The translations under genes and the position numbers were made by a program. Source: Piper betle (lineage: Eukaryota; Streptophyta; Magnoliopsida; Piperales; Piperaceae). From it: DNA of 64,000 nucleotides. Under the pieces are notes generated by a model. It saw only the letters and a program-made list of their open reading frames with translations. It searched no databases and was not told where the DNA came from. This document shows positions 1 to 12,974 of the stretch, piece after piece. Location: positions 33,501-97,500 of the forward strand of contig JAURVB010009619.1 in assembly GCA_033002965.1 (NCBI GenBank). Direction: 5' to 3'. The stretch's first letter is position 1. Each line of letters opens with the position of its first letter.

Positions 1-3000
1 TCACTGTGAAAAAAAATTTCTTTCTCTATATAAATTTTAAGACGTGGGGAAAAAATAATAGAGTAGAGAAAAATTTCTTCACAGTTTTTAGCCAGGAAAA
101 AATTTGAAAACTAATACATGCATATCTTTAAATTTTTTATACATCAAATAAATTTAGAGTTTTTTTCCACTACAAAATTGGCGCGGAGATGACGTCTCCA
201 AGCTAGTCATTTCCACGTTATTTTTTCTAAGTGTGGATAAAAATATTTTTTAGTAAGTGTTACAAAATAATTGATAGAAATTCTTTTCAAGGAAGTCTAT
301 CTACGAAGAAATTTTGTTTTAAAATCTTATGGACCTAGAAAAACTTTATCTTAAAATATTATAGGTGGTGCGTACTCAATGGTCTATTTAGTTTATGATT
401 TATGAACTTGTGTACGTACGCGAAGGATCATAAGACACTCATACTTCCACTTATATTTTGTAAATGAATAAATTTGAAATTTTTGAAAATATAATACTAG
501 TAAAGAAAAAATATAAATTTTTAATAATGATGACTATTTTTTGACCTTAATTGAATAAAGAAAAACCTATATATGTACCATTAACTTTACACTAGGTGCT
601 AGTAGGTTTATAGTTCAAAATTCAAAACTTAGATTTGACTCGAAGCCTGCTCATAATTATTTATATTAAAATTTTAATTATGTAAATAAATAGTTATATA
701 TAATTAATATATATTGGTATTTTAACACTTGAAATTGATAAATATATAATTTATATTATTTAAATATATGGACTTAGTTAATTTAAAAGAAAGATAATAC
801 ATTTTAATAATTTTTATAATTTGACTAGGAGGACAATTGTAAAATTAGTGAGAATAGAATCATCAACATAGCTTGACTTGGCAAACTATGGAGTATGGTC
901 GAGCTCAGAGATTTTTCAGAGTAAAAAAGAAATTTTAAAATTATAAGCAAGTTTTGATGAGAAAATAATAATTGGTGAGGCTTTAAACTAATTGAGTTGA
1001 TTCAAGATTTATTTTGTCATGTTCAACTCGTCGTCAAACTTTTGTCAAAAGAAGAAGATGGGAGAACTTGTTGTCAAACTACTTAACTAAGGTTAATAAA
1101 TAATTATATTATTATGTGTCCGTGATATTTCTTAAATTGGCCAGGTGCATTCAATACTTATTAGGTTAAGATGTAGTACACAAGTAGAGATGTGCAGATG
1201 ATCTTGAATTTCAATTAATTATTTTTTTAAGTGACTCAAGCCAATTAATTGCACTTAGAAAATAAGTCGTTACAGATAGTGCTAGAGTCGGTTTAAGACG
1301 GTATTAGATAGTAAGTTAGATTAGATTGGGCACTAGTTAGGTCTGAAAATATAATTTTGATGATTATTTTATATAGCGGGTAGATTTTAATATCCCTAAA
1401 TTAATTAGTTTCATATTTAATATTTATAGAATAAGATATCGGTACGTGCATATGATTTTCAGGTTCATATAATTAAGTACTTATAAAAATAACTTAAGCT
1501 TATTAATTTCCACTTGGATAGAGTCAAACTAGAACAACTTAAAAATTTGTTGGAACTATTCAAAATTGATTTATTTTTCATTCATATAGTTCCAAGTCGA
1601 ACGGAATTGAGCCCTTGGGTAGCAAATAACTAGCTTGACAAAGTTCAAACACACATTTTATACCAAAAATTTTCAATCCAAGGAAAAAAATGATATGCAT
1701 TTTTAAAACTATACAAGATCTAATTAAATGGTAGATTTATAATTAAAATATTAAATAGATAATTGGAATTGAGAAAAAATTTTATAGACATCAATTACAT
1801 TGAACTAGAGCTATAAACTTGAGTTTCAATCATGAGTTTTGAGCTAAGTCGGGCCAAATCATTTTTGTTAAGTTTTGTCCATAGATCATGAAGCTGCCAA
1901 TATTTTCAAGCCGAGTATTTATTCCATTCCTAAAACAACACACACAAGTTCAAGAAGTAAGCTAGGTTAGTTTAATTATATTCCTAATGTTCAATAAGAG
2001 ACTGTCCTATAATTTAATGTCATAATGATTTAAAAGTGAGTATAACACCTTGATTATATTCATTCTACCTAAATCTTAATTATATGATTTAGACCAGGTA
2101 AGGCGATTAAATCACTTTTGTATGAGATATGAACTCTTCCCGTGGCTACTTATAGTTAGAAAAAAAAAGGACAGAAAATAAATTAATGGGATATTGTACT
2201 TCAATAGTTCACGAATTACGTCAAAGCTTGGTCAGATTTGGCTTGATCCAAGATGCCAAAATTTTGGGTCATCGAATGCCCTTTGTTTGCCGTCGTCGAC
2301 CTGCAAAATTTTACGTTGGCAATGACAGTACTATATACAACCACACCTCACAGCCAAAAACAATAAGCGTACAAATGGTGGACGTACCTAAAAAAATCGG
2401 AGCAATATGTATATAGGGCAGGCGAGCATTAACATCAATTCTGGATCACATTTTGCTTTGTTATTTTGAGTTTTTACAGGCATTTTGATTTATCCTCTGT
2501 TCCCTTTCCCAGAGGAAGAACTTAAAACCGTAGAAGCTGCAAGAGTAGCTGGCCGACAGGTTTTGATCCTTTGTACAATTGAGATATACAACATAGATTG
2601 GCGTATTCGGTGTTGTCTAATTGAGACATATCAAATCTCATGAGTAAATGCCGTCCATGCCACCCAACGACTTGAAGTGCGTACAACAGTGCGTTTGTAT
2701 CCATGTGTATGTAATGTGTCGGTAACTGGCCTGGCTTTTACAGAAGCCGTCCATTAAGAGGTATCAGAGAAGCTGCTGAAAACCATGTATTGCACCTCCA
2801 TCAAACTCATCTGCAAGTTGATTTACTTCTCTGCTCCTGGTCCGCCTTTCAGAGCTAGGATATTAAATAGGCGATCGATGAATGACCGTGATATGGCACT
2901 CTCATCTCTTTAAGTTTACCTTCAAAGATGTGTTTACACGTCGTAGCCCCAAAGCTGCCTATTATGATAATATTGAAGACGAAATACATTTCAACTACAG

Positions 3001-4070
3001 ATTGAAGCTTTTTGGATAAGCTAAATGCGTATTGTCTCAAATACCGTAAATCGACAACTCTGAAAGCAGATATGTAAAAAGCTTACCTTCAAGCGCATTC
3101 AATGTCACTGAATGCTAATCAGATATTGGCCCCCCAATAATTGAAAGGTTCCGTCTTCGCCCGGCTCAATGTCCCTGCTGCATTAGCCCAACAGCGTGAG
3201 GAATTCAGGTGATACATCATGTTGGGGTTGTTGGCTTTGCAAAAATTATTTACTCTACTTTTATTGGCAACAATGAAATATTTGCTACTTTTTTATTTAT
3301 TTATTTTTTGACAAGGCTTCAATTATTTGCTCATACTTGTGTTTGAAAATTATGGAGCAACCAGTCACATCTGCACCAATTTAAGTTCCATCTGTCCAAC
3401 CTAATACAATCCACAGTTTCCTTGTTTCTCTGACCTGTGCTCTCAACTTCTTCTGATAAAAAAAATTATTGTCTGATAATCTGTCAAATAAAAAATAATC
3501 TGATCAAAATTTGGGTTGCGATGGCTTTGAAGTATTGCCATTACGAATGGGAAACAATCAAACATGTGATGTGAAATGTTTTGCAAATTCATTTTTACTT
3601 ATTAGTAGGGATAAGGTGATGGCGATGACAATTGAATGAATTCAAATAGCTGAAAAAGCTGGTTTTTCTTTGATAAAATGGTAGATACGCAGATTAGTGA
3701 AGAGACTTAATTCTACATTTTTTTGTAAAAGCTCCAATTTTCCGTTACCCTTGTAATTACAGATGCATCAATTACTTTATCTCGATTAGAGATGGATTCA
3801 TTGGTCTCAACATAAATGGCACAACCAAACTTTGTGATTGATCAATCGTCCAAATTGTACTTCTCCCCTACACACTCGGTATTCACCAATCGGATGCTCG
3901 CCTCGGCAACACGAAAACATTAAGTGGGCTCAAAACTTTTTTTGTGGACAAGTGGGCTCAATTTATGCCGTTTGTGAACAAAAATAACACCAGTGTTAGC
4001 AAAATTGGCCAGCCCATTTAAATCAGATTAGAAGGTTTCCGATCCTAAAAATTGGGTAAATCGCCGATTC
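1..4070. other. AT-rich intergenic region
   Basis: No gene is recognised here. The first 2.2 kb is very AT-rich with no ORF of note. From about 2440 to 3240 base composition is more balanced, and two short minus-strand ORFs of about 60 codons occur, but neither shows a known domain or usable splice context. This stretch could be the end of an old transcript or a decayed repeat. Confidence 0.5.
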
Positions 4071-4074
4071 AAAC

Positions 4075-4154
4075 GAGTTAAGCCGATTTCAACCGAGTCG
4101 AGCCAATTTCGACAAAGTCGTGCCAATTTTGACCGAGTCGTGCCAATTTCAACC
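4075..4154. repeat. 20-bp tandem repeat, four units
   Basis: Four consecutive 20-bp units start at 4075, 4095, 4115 and 4135. Each follows the pattern gagtcg-gccaattt-acc with a few substitutions. The array directly abuts the G-rich block to its right. Confidence 0.8.
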
Positions 4155-4490
4155 GGAGGCAAGGTGCGCGGGGGACGATCAGGGTCGATGGGGGAAGGGG
4201 GTGACCGGGTGAGGCAAAGGGCGCAAGGGGGGGGGCGGGGGCGGGCCGGCATGGGGAGGCCGGGCAGGGTGGGGTGGCAGTGGTGGCGAGGTGCATAGGG
4301 ACCGTCGGGGCTGACTAGGGAAAGGGGTGGCAGGGCGGGACAGGGGGCACAAGGGGGATGGGTAGGGCCGGTTGGGCGGCAACGAAACGGCAACCCAAGG
4401 TGGTGGTGATGAGGTGCGTGGGGAATGGTATGAGCCGACCGGGGAAGGGTGTGGTCGAGCAGGGCAAAGGGCGAGCAAGGCTCGACTATG
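4155..4490 (+). repeat. G-rich low-complexity block
   Basis: About 335 bp of strongly G-biased plus strand with many runs of three to nine G, including one run of nine at about 4229, set in AT-rich flanks. Similar phrases recur, such as gggcaaagggcg near both ends, which suggests internal duplication. Minus-strand ORFs here are proline-rich and exist in more than one frame, so I read them as composition artefacts. The plus strand could form G-quadruplexes. Confidence 0.6.
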
Positions 4491-5117
4491 ACTCGAATAA
4501 AAAATAATAATTAATTTTAAATAATTTAAAAAACATCTAAAAAAATATAAAAAATATTATAAAATAAAATATATATAATAATATTAAAATTATATTAATA
4601 ATTAATTTTTATATATTTATATTATTAATTATTAAATTATTATATTTAATCGACCGATTTAATTCAATGTAATAACTCCTTTAAAAACTAATTCCGATTC
4701 CAATTTTTCGGACTATAAATAAAACTGCTACAAACTATAAAGGATCAACAGCATAGACCCAAAAATTATTGCTATACAATTCTGATACATTCAAAAAACC
4801 AAGCAGAGAAAGGAAAACTCAAAATGCGGAAACATTACAAAAGTATAATGCAAATAACTCAGGTACATAAATACCAGTAAGAGTTCCCACCATTTGATTT
4901 CAACGAAACTAAACGGCAATGCACCTGCTCAACAAAGTTGCAGAGAATCTGATTACACGGTAGTACATCAATCCTAACACCACAGTCCAGTACATGAAGA
5001 TCCAACTTTTTTATTTTCCAAGCACATGATTATCAACTTCAGACGAACAATACAAATCAGGAATCCTGCACATGCAAGATTATTTTTTTACAGCATATTA
5101 CATAATTAAGTTTTTAA

Positions 5118-5138
5118 AAGCCAAGGATGAATTGCCCA
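5118..5138 (-). promoter_or_regulatory. miR169 target site in the NF-YA 3' UTR
   Basis: The plus strand reads like mature plant miR169, whose core is AGCCAAGGATGA then TTGCC. From memory of the family sequence, 17 of 21 positions agree. The differences are at miRNA position 1, position 14 and the last two bases. The minus-strand transcript therefore carries the complementary site 80 nt after the NF-YA stop codon. miR169 sites in NF-YA 3' UTRs are an established regulatory feature in angiosperms, where they mediate cleavage and drought or nutrient responses. The position, strand and host gene all fit. Confidence 0.88.
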
Positions 5139-5217
5139 TGAAACACCCACTACTATAGAACGACAAGTAGTTGGAGTTCCACCAATCCAAAATACATGAT
5201 GGTTCTCCTTCCACTGC

Positions 5218-8200
5218 TTAATGGGGAAAGGAACCATTATGCAACCCTCCATTTTGGAGGCTTACTCCCCCTCGGGATGGATAGGTTGTGGGCCCAGTGT
5301 CAAACACCCCACAGTCTACACGACCATCAGAACCACACGTTATATCAGAGCTAGATGTCATAGAAGAAGCCATAGTGCAACGGTTCTCCAAACTGAGACG
5401 AACATTGGTCGAACTAGCATCCTTTTGCTCTTGAGTCAATGTAGTGATCTTTGGCTCCTGGGGCTTCTTCGTGGTAAGGAAGCGCCCACCAGATCCCCTA
5501 ACTCTGTTTACTGCATGACGGTGTCGAGATTCATGAAGATATGGCTGCCAAATGCAAACGCAAATACATTAAAAATTCAACATTCCAAATTCAATCTATC
5601 ATAAACAAATTCTCATAACAGCAAGGCTAACCCCTGACTGGCCTTATTGGTGCGATCCCAACATCGCACTTCCCTATATGGCAGCAGCTATTATGATCAA
5701 TTAACAAACACCAAGCCTGAGCATCATTTCAACTTTATGGCCATAGGATATAAGAGATAAAAGGTGAACATCCTGCTCTACAATAGTCTAAAACCATTCA
5801 TGTGAAGTCAACGTGAGTAGAGAAAATAAAATATAAATTCTTGTCCTTCTGGAAAAACTAAAACCAGTAATGTGATGCCAATATAGATTTGCGTCACATA
5901 TCAACTTTGCATGAAATACATTATTTGCTTTGAATTGGGGTAAAAATTTTACCTAAAATAAAATGGTGAAAACTGCTGTTTGAACCAAAAAAATAACCAT
6001 ATCATCATATCTATAATTTCATGCAAAACTACATTTGCAAGAAGAATAACTAAACACAAGTTATTTCACAGAAGAACCAAAAACACTAGTAACTTCATTG
6101 CATTTTCCTAAGAAAACAACAATGTAATTGGCACCTTCCTTCCCTATCCAAATTGCATAATTTGAACATCTTTTTCCACCAGATATCTCTGAAGAGACAT
6201 AATTTGAACATCTTGATCACAGAACTTTGGTGGATGTCACAGTGTCAACAAACATCAGAACAAGTTGTAAAAATAACTATTTAAATGCCAAAATAACCAG
6301 CCTTAAAATTGAGGACAATACTTTTCGGGATTTGAGCATCTTGTTTTGAGCCTCTAACCTAGCACGTGATACTCTTCTCCTGAGAATTGCACGGAACTGT
6401 TTTGCATTGACATAGATTGGCTCATCCTCAGCAAGATCAGGCAATGGAACTCGAGCACGTGGGCAATCATACATTTGCGAATTTATCTGATAATAATCCC
6501 ATAAAATTATCAAAAAAGGTAATTTAGTTTTGGCCTGTTTTTCAACTATCAAATTACTAGGACCATATGATCTCTTACTGTAGCCAAACCAACTTCACAA
6601 CTCACAATGACAAAAATTAACAAACTATAAACAGCACCTGTGGATGATAAGCTGCCATCATTTGCCTGAAGTATGCATCTGCATATGCATATGGAATTTG
6701 AACCTGCACACAAGCAATTGAGACTACAACTTGTTGAAAACCATCAGAATGTGGAACATTATATAAAAAATCAGGAGGTTGATAAGAGAGGACTTGTAAA
6801 GTTGACTCAGAAGTCAGTTGATTGCTACTTTCATTGTGTCCTGCATAAACGAGAATAATCAGACCGTGAACTAATAAATGGAGCCACAAAAAGGACAAAA
6901 AGCTATGAAAAGTGATATAGTTGCGGCAATAGAATGTACACATGCACTTACAAACAGAGGTGAGAATGAAAATATACATCAATATCCTTCACAAAAATAA
7001 GGAACATTACAAATTTTAACAATGAACATCTAATATTCACAATGCTATCATGTATAATTTGACTTCACATGACTGTATCACACACAACCCCCTTAGTCGA
7101 GTCTATGAAAACTAGAAATGATTAATAGGCACAGGATATCAAGTTATGGGGATCGTCATATATCAATTTTGGGTTCAATTTTTTAAACTGTAACCCATTG
7201 TTAATCTATATGGCTTTTTAGCACATTGAAAGAACTCAAGCTCACGTTGGATGCACCAGGTCCTAATGGTGGTCAGACCTTATAATTTACAAAAATTTTC
7301 AATGAGGTGAGCAATTGGACAAACCGAGCAAACTGAATTAACCAAATTTTATTCAGCTGCCAGATTTCGTAACCGAACCCGAACACGAATCAAATTCCTC
7401 TTAAAACCGATCTGAATCGAACCAAAATATTTCGGCTAATTCTGGTTCGGTAACCAAATAACCGAATTACATAATAAATTATTAAAAAAATTGTTTAATA
7501 ATTTAATTACAAATAATCATTTAATAAGTAATTATATATGTATATATATATATATATTAATCATAAAAATATTATACCTTCATGATAATTAACATAAAAT
7601 ATAAATTTTAGAACTTTTTTAACAAGTTCGATTATTTCGCTTAATTTGGTTTGAGTTGGTTCCAAACCGAAACATCATATACATATTGGTTTGTTAACGG
7701 TCCTACCCAAATATGGAGGCCAACAGGGTCTAGAATGCCAATAACAAAATGTCATTTCAGTCATTGGCATTAATCCCTAAATGAAATCTCCAGAAGGCTC
7801 CTAATTGATTTAGCATTATGTAAAGAGGTCATGTTTCCAATTCCTCTGATCCACCATCATGGATAGGCTAACGGCCATTGCAAGACTGTCTAGAATGCCA
7901 CAACAAGATGTCATTTCAGCACATTAAACCCTAAATGACATCTTCAGGAGGCTCCTAATTTATGTAGCACTATGTAAAGGGATCATCTCTCCAATCCCTA
8001 AGATCCACTCTCATGGATGGTCTAAGAACAGCCATTGCCAGAGCACAAGAAAAGAAAACATAGAAATCTTATACAAAATAAGAAAAAAAGGTTGACTCAT
8101 ACACATCATCCAATATTATCAAAACTTAAATTAGAAAAACACATAACAACAAGAGATACGATAAGGGAAGTTAAATAGATGCAACCACTCAAGGCCTGAA

Positions 8201-11106
8201 ACACTTTTACCCCAAGGTTAGTGTTTTATAGAATATCAATGAGTTGTAGACATCGTTAGGATTATTGCCAATCAAGGATTTTCCTGCCTTTGGTATATTT
8301 ATTTCATAGTTGAGGTCTATTAAAAGTCACACAATTTGGAAAGTTATTAATAAGATGCTCAATTCTATCTGATATCGGATTCCCAATACTATTAAGTTGT
8401 TATCTATAAGTTTGCTTATTTAGTGAGTCTTGTGAACTGTAAGTACATGGGCGCGTGCAAAACCCTCTAAAAATTTAGATGGTCTAACCACTTGTCCCAA
8501 AAGTTCAAGCTCTTAGGAAGGAAACCACTAAATATTTACTTCAATCATTGTAATGAGTTCGATTCAACCGATTCAATTCAATTTCCTTAAATTTCGAGAC
8601 AAAAAAACATATCTAGGTTGAATTGCTAGACTTGATCTTTGAATCATCTCCATCAAACCGAGTTTGACCGATTCATAAACAATTAATGAATCATCATTCT
8701 TATTATATTTTGTATATTTTAATATTTGATAAATATATAATATATAAAAAAAATAATATATGTAAAATATAAGAGAATTTAACTTAGTCTTTTCATTACT
8801 TATGTTTTCACCCTATTTATGATATTTAGTACTTAAAAGTTCATAAAACTTGCCTACAAATACTTTATTTTATAAATATAATTTGACAAAAAGATTTACT
8901 ATAATATTATTTTTATTTAAATTTTATTATCCTTAATAAATTAATTTTTATACAAATATATATATGCAATTTTATTAATTTTACCAATTCAAAATAAGTC
9001 ATGAATCATTCGTGAACCAGTTTGAACCGATTCAATTCAAAGTTTTTAAAATTTGATTCAATTTTTGGTTTCAATTTTTGACTTCAACACCCTCCCACCC
9101 CCCCTTACACGCAAATTTTTTTGAAAATTTAGCACATGGGCAATATAGGGCAAATAATCTATTGGGCAGTCAATTCAAAGTTTTTAAAAATTTGATTCAA
9201 TTTTCGGTTTCAATTTTTGACTTCAACACCTCCCCCCCCCCCATCGGCTTACGCGCAAATTTTTTTGAAATTTAGCACATGGGCATATGGGACAAATTAA
9301 TATTTCTCTAGGCATACATCGCCAAAGGGATTCAAACCCATCCTTTGGCTATCATATAAATTTTAGATGATATTAACCACTTATCCCAAAAACTTAAGCT
9401 CTTAGGAAATATAACCACTAAACATTTACTTCAACAAACCTTATGCATATGATTGGTTACATTATAAAGTTTGAAATTTTTTGTGTTTGATGGAACCCAA
9501 ATCCCCCATTGTGTCAGCTTCCAACACCAAATAGTGCCAATTCTGACCTTAATTCAGGACATATTAGAGTAAAATTTGGTTTTCTTTAATGAGTCTTTAA
9601 TAAATTAGACAATTTAATTATTTTTAGGGAGTCTTATGCTATTTTTATATTTTAGAGAATTTTTTTGATGTAATTTTCGTCACTTTTATTTGGGATTTTC
9701 GGTAGGCTATGTATACAAGTCTTCCATCATTATAAAAGCAGTTTTTTATGAATGAAAATCATGAAGCTTTGATGGATTCCAAGTTTTATCTCTAACCTCC
9801 CGAAATTCATTGTGAATTGTCGGTTCCATCTCTCCAACCTCTCCCAATTTGTTGGGTTTCTCCTCTTGCCTACCCTCTTTATTATCCTCAATTATCTAAT
9901 TCTATCCTCCTAATTTTATTTTCCCATCAATCCCATTTCCCTATCGTCATCAGACCTATATCTTTGCTGTCTTGTCTTGTATCATCCTACTACTGCTCCC
10001 ATTTGCCTGAGCTACTACCAAAATATGTTCCTTTAATAGAACTCCAGCAATTCCACTTTATGTGGTCTGGACAATCTTCAGATCCTCTTCGCCAGCAGTG
10101 AGTGAACGTGAACTGTTAATGACAACTTGCTGTCCAGCCATTACCTTTGGTTTGGATAGCAATCACAAGCTAGGAGCTCTGATTGTAAGTTTAAGGGGAG
10201 GGCTGTGGGTGCCGCAGAATTGTGCAACTTTGAAATTGGACAGCTGTCACAGCGCTCTGTTTCTTGTCAGCTTGATGTTAAAATAGCCTTGAGAAAGGGA
10301 CATTTTTGCCAAGTTCCACTAAAATTTAAACTTCTTGCACATTATAAAAGCTTATTCAGTGATGATAAGTGCTAACCCGCCCATTATTGTTTTAAAGCTC
10401 ATTATGTCTCTCAACCAATTGGCCCATATTTGCAACCCACAACTCTCTATTTAGCCTCTACGTCTCAGCATCACAATGAAATAAATGGCTCAGCAAATTA
10501 TTACACAAACAATAGAATCCTTCCATGTATGGACCACGCATAAGCAACACCTTTTTCCTAGATGTAAGAACTAATAAACAAAAATATTTATCTAAACAAT
10601 CAAAAATCTTAATCAAATTGAGATCCAACACAACGGATTTAAAAACAAGCCCAATTAACGAATGTCAAGTATTGACTATTTAATATTTACGAGACTGTTG
10701 GAAAAAATATATATGTACTGCACGTGCCAATACATAAAATGTAAGAGTTTACCTTCATCACTACCAACTTCTCCAGTAGACTGACCGGTTGATTGGGTTG
10801 AAGTTGACTCTTGGTCCTGATAAACAAATATCAAATTTACATTCAATAAAAATATGAAAAATATATAAACTCCAAAATCAAAGCAAAAGTAGTTCCACAT
10901 CTACTATCCTATTTATTGAATGTTGATGACTCAACATATACAGCCAGTAGCACCTTGTAAGTGTAAGGAATTCTGCATTCGTAGAAGATGGCAACAGTTT
11001 ATCTTCTTCTATATTTGGTATATATGATTTTATTTCTTCTTTGCTGAACTCCTTACATCAACAAAAAAATTTAAAACTAATTTTCGAACGCCGTTACCTT
11101 CTGCAT
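5218..11106 (-). CDS. NF-YA: NF-YA (HAP2/CBF-B) CCAAT-binding transcription factor subunit
   Basis: This is the sequence-specific subunit of the nuclear trimeric NF-Y complex. It docks on NF-YB/NF-YC and contacts CCAAT boxes. Minus-strand exons joined by GT-AG are 10816-10753, 6840-6731, 6703-6638, 6486-6322 and 5544-5218, and all junction phases agree. In order they give an S/T/Q-rich segment ([13 protein letters not shown]), an [14 protein letters not shown] linker, the NF-YB/C interaction helix [17 protein letters not shown], a linker, and the DNA-binding segment [20 protein letters not shown]. The DNA-contact arginines are kept, although AVNRV replaces the more usual AM-R-R. The start is uncertain: an ATG at 11106-11104 followed by a GT donor at 11097 would begin the protein MQKDQES, and the possible exon 11145-11098 could extend further. 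The product would be about 240 residues, on the short side for plants. The introns of 24 bp to 3.9 kb are unusual: the smallest (6730-6704) is below the normal plant minimum, so its segment may in fact be retained coding sequence, since the frame stays open through it. Confidence 0.82.
7728..8044. repeat. 160-bp tandem duplication in the NF-YA large intron
   Basis: Two adjacent copies begin with gtctagaatgcca at 7728 and 7888. They share a long diverged body, including aggctcctaatt and ccattgc near their ends. They lie in the 3.9-kb intron between the exons ending at 10753 and starting at 6840. The rest of that intron is AT-rich, with degenerate runs such as gattcaa and accga, and no coding signal. 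Confidence 0.75.
9033..9300. repeat. 138-bp tandem duplication in the NF-YA large intron
   Basis: Two copies start with caattcaaagtttttaaa at 9033 and 9171. Both contain a poly-C run after acttcaacacc and end near agcacatgggca. The right copy is slightly shorter. Short ORFs here arise from the repeat. Confidence 0.8.
9540..10320. other. Non-coding intron segment of mixed composition
   Basis: Within the large NF-YA intron this part is less AT-rich and holds two overlapping plus-strand ORFs of 74-94 codons. They have no recognisable domain. The text resembles an old insertion, but I find no terminal repeats or target-site duplication, so it stays unclassified. Confidence 0.3.
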
Positions 11107-12373
11107 CCGTTGTAAGTCTAAAGAATACTCCCAATGTATATCCTTCTCAATAACAGAAAAATAATGTATTTTTCAAAGACGTTCTCTAGTGAGAGGCATT
11201 TATCACAAAAGATCACACCTAAAGAACTGAGTTGCTCCTCAAAGAAGAAAGCTGCAATATATAGACATATGACATAAGAAAACAACTGAAATAAAGGATA
11301 TAAATGACATACAACCAAGACAATTCAAAATTAAGTTGTTTAAGATCTACAGAAAAGACCTCTTCAATGAAGATGCAAATAATTAGCTGTTTAAAGAACA
11401 AACAAAGCAACACAAAAATAAATAGTAATTCAATTCAACAGTTTCATATGTTCTCTGCACCCTTCCAATCTCTTCTAAAAAGTAAACAGTTGAAGGGTGC
11501 TCTTCTAACATCAAATGCCGGTTAAGTGCTTGACTAGCTCCACAAGGCTACCAGAATACTAAAGTACCAAAGTTTAAAGTGCAAATATCATCCCTGTACG
11601 CAAGCAACTAATATATCAAAAAGAGTAAAAGACTGAAGGATAGAATCCATAAGTGTGCTTGGAAGGAAAGGAACCATAGGCCCGACCTCAATTAGTAGGG
11701 AGCAGGAGGGTGATGATGATTATGATGATGAGCTAAAGACTGAAGCACGGACCCAAAATGACATCCAAAGAATGGCCATTAAAAATAAAATATAATGACC
11801 CTTACCATCCTACAAGAAGCATGAGTTTGTTGATAATTGTTCAAATAAATTAATCGTGTATTTGATATTTTTTATGCTGAATAGGTGTACGCTATATAAG
11901 CCTGAGTCAGGGATATAATATTTCTCTGGAGTTGGTTACTCTCATCAATAAGATGATAAGATTTAGCTCCCATAGTCATAGCCAAAATCAACCGACACTA
12001 CCCATACTCCAGCAAGTTAAGCCGCTATTAAAATGAAGCTACAACCACAAAAAGAAAAGAAAAGAAAAACCTGAAAGCATTCCAATCCATGGGAAACAGT
12101 AGTATGTCTTTTTGGACCAAACAGACTACTAACCGCCACAATGAATGCTTCAAAGACACAAGATTTTAAGATACGCACCGAAAAAATAAGTCAAGCAGAC
12201 AGTTAATTGAGCAAAATATGAAACTAGGAAAAAAGCGCGATTAACTATATCCATTTCCAAAAGGGAATAGCTTTAAGAATCGGTGGCAACATACCGAGAT
12301 CTATTACGCAATCATTCAATAAACAGATAACCACGAGGGCCGACGATGAACTATAGGAGCATATCAACCGAAC

Positions 12374-12890
12374 TCAAACACCACTAATCACAAGAACGCA
12401 ACTTTCACCCAAGAAGACAGCAAAAAGCGTAAGAAAAAGCCAGAGAGCATGAACCCGATTCTCCAAGTAACCGAAAAAGATAGAAGAGGAAGAGTCTAAC
12501 AAAGTCAGAAGGGAGAGAAGGATGACTAAAAAGGTAGTAAAGACACCTTCGGTTATATCAGCAAGAATGGCAGCTTCCAAACGAGATCTCGATCTTCAAC
12601 TGCTCCATCGATCGAAACCCCCATCTTCGGCCCGCTCGCCCTCCAAGTACATCAAACAACAGCTTTCTTCAACAAAGAAAGAAAGAAAGAAAAAAGCGAA
12701 AAAGTAGAGTCAGAAACCACAAAACGAACATCAAACAGACGAGAAAATGAAGAAGAACAACAAGAACCACTTCTGGAGAAGAAAAAATCGGAGCTTTCCC
12801 CACCCCCGCTTTCTACTCTACTCCATCTCCGTCACTGTCATCGTCTTCTTTCCAGCAAGAAAATACAGAGAGATGGGGAGGAGATCATGG
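12374..12890 (-). other. Probable NF-YA 5' leader and first-exon region
   Basis: Read on the minus strand, this is a CT-rich, GC-elevated sequence with TTTCTTTC runs and several short upstream ORFs, one of 68 codons at 12580-12374. That is typical of a plant 5' UTR followed by a leader intron. It lies 1.3-1.8 kb upstream of the tentative NF-YA start. NF-YA genes commonly have a leader intron and upstream ORFs. I cannot fix the transcription start or the donor site. Confidence 0.5.
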
Positions 12891-12946
12891 ACTTGAGGTT
12901 GGGTTTTCTTTCCAGGTTGCCACCGGCTGGGCACTATTTTGTGTCG

Positions 12947-12970
12947 GGGTGACGTGATCGGGTGACGTGA
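12947..12970 (-). promoter_or_regulatory. Tandem ACGT-core (bZIP-type) motifs upstream of NF-YA
   Basis: The 11-base word gggtgacgtga occurs twice, at 12947-12957 and 12960-12970, spaced 13 bp start to start. Each holds TGACGTGA, an ACGT-core site of the type bound by plant bZIP factors (TGA, ABF and HY5 classes). They lie just upstream of the presumed NF-YA 5' leader. Factor binding is inferred from the motif only. Confidence 0.55.
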
Positions 12971-12974
12971 CAGC

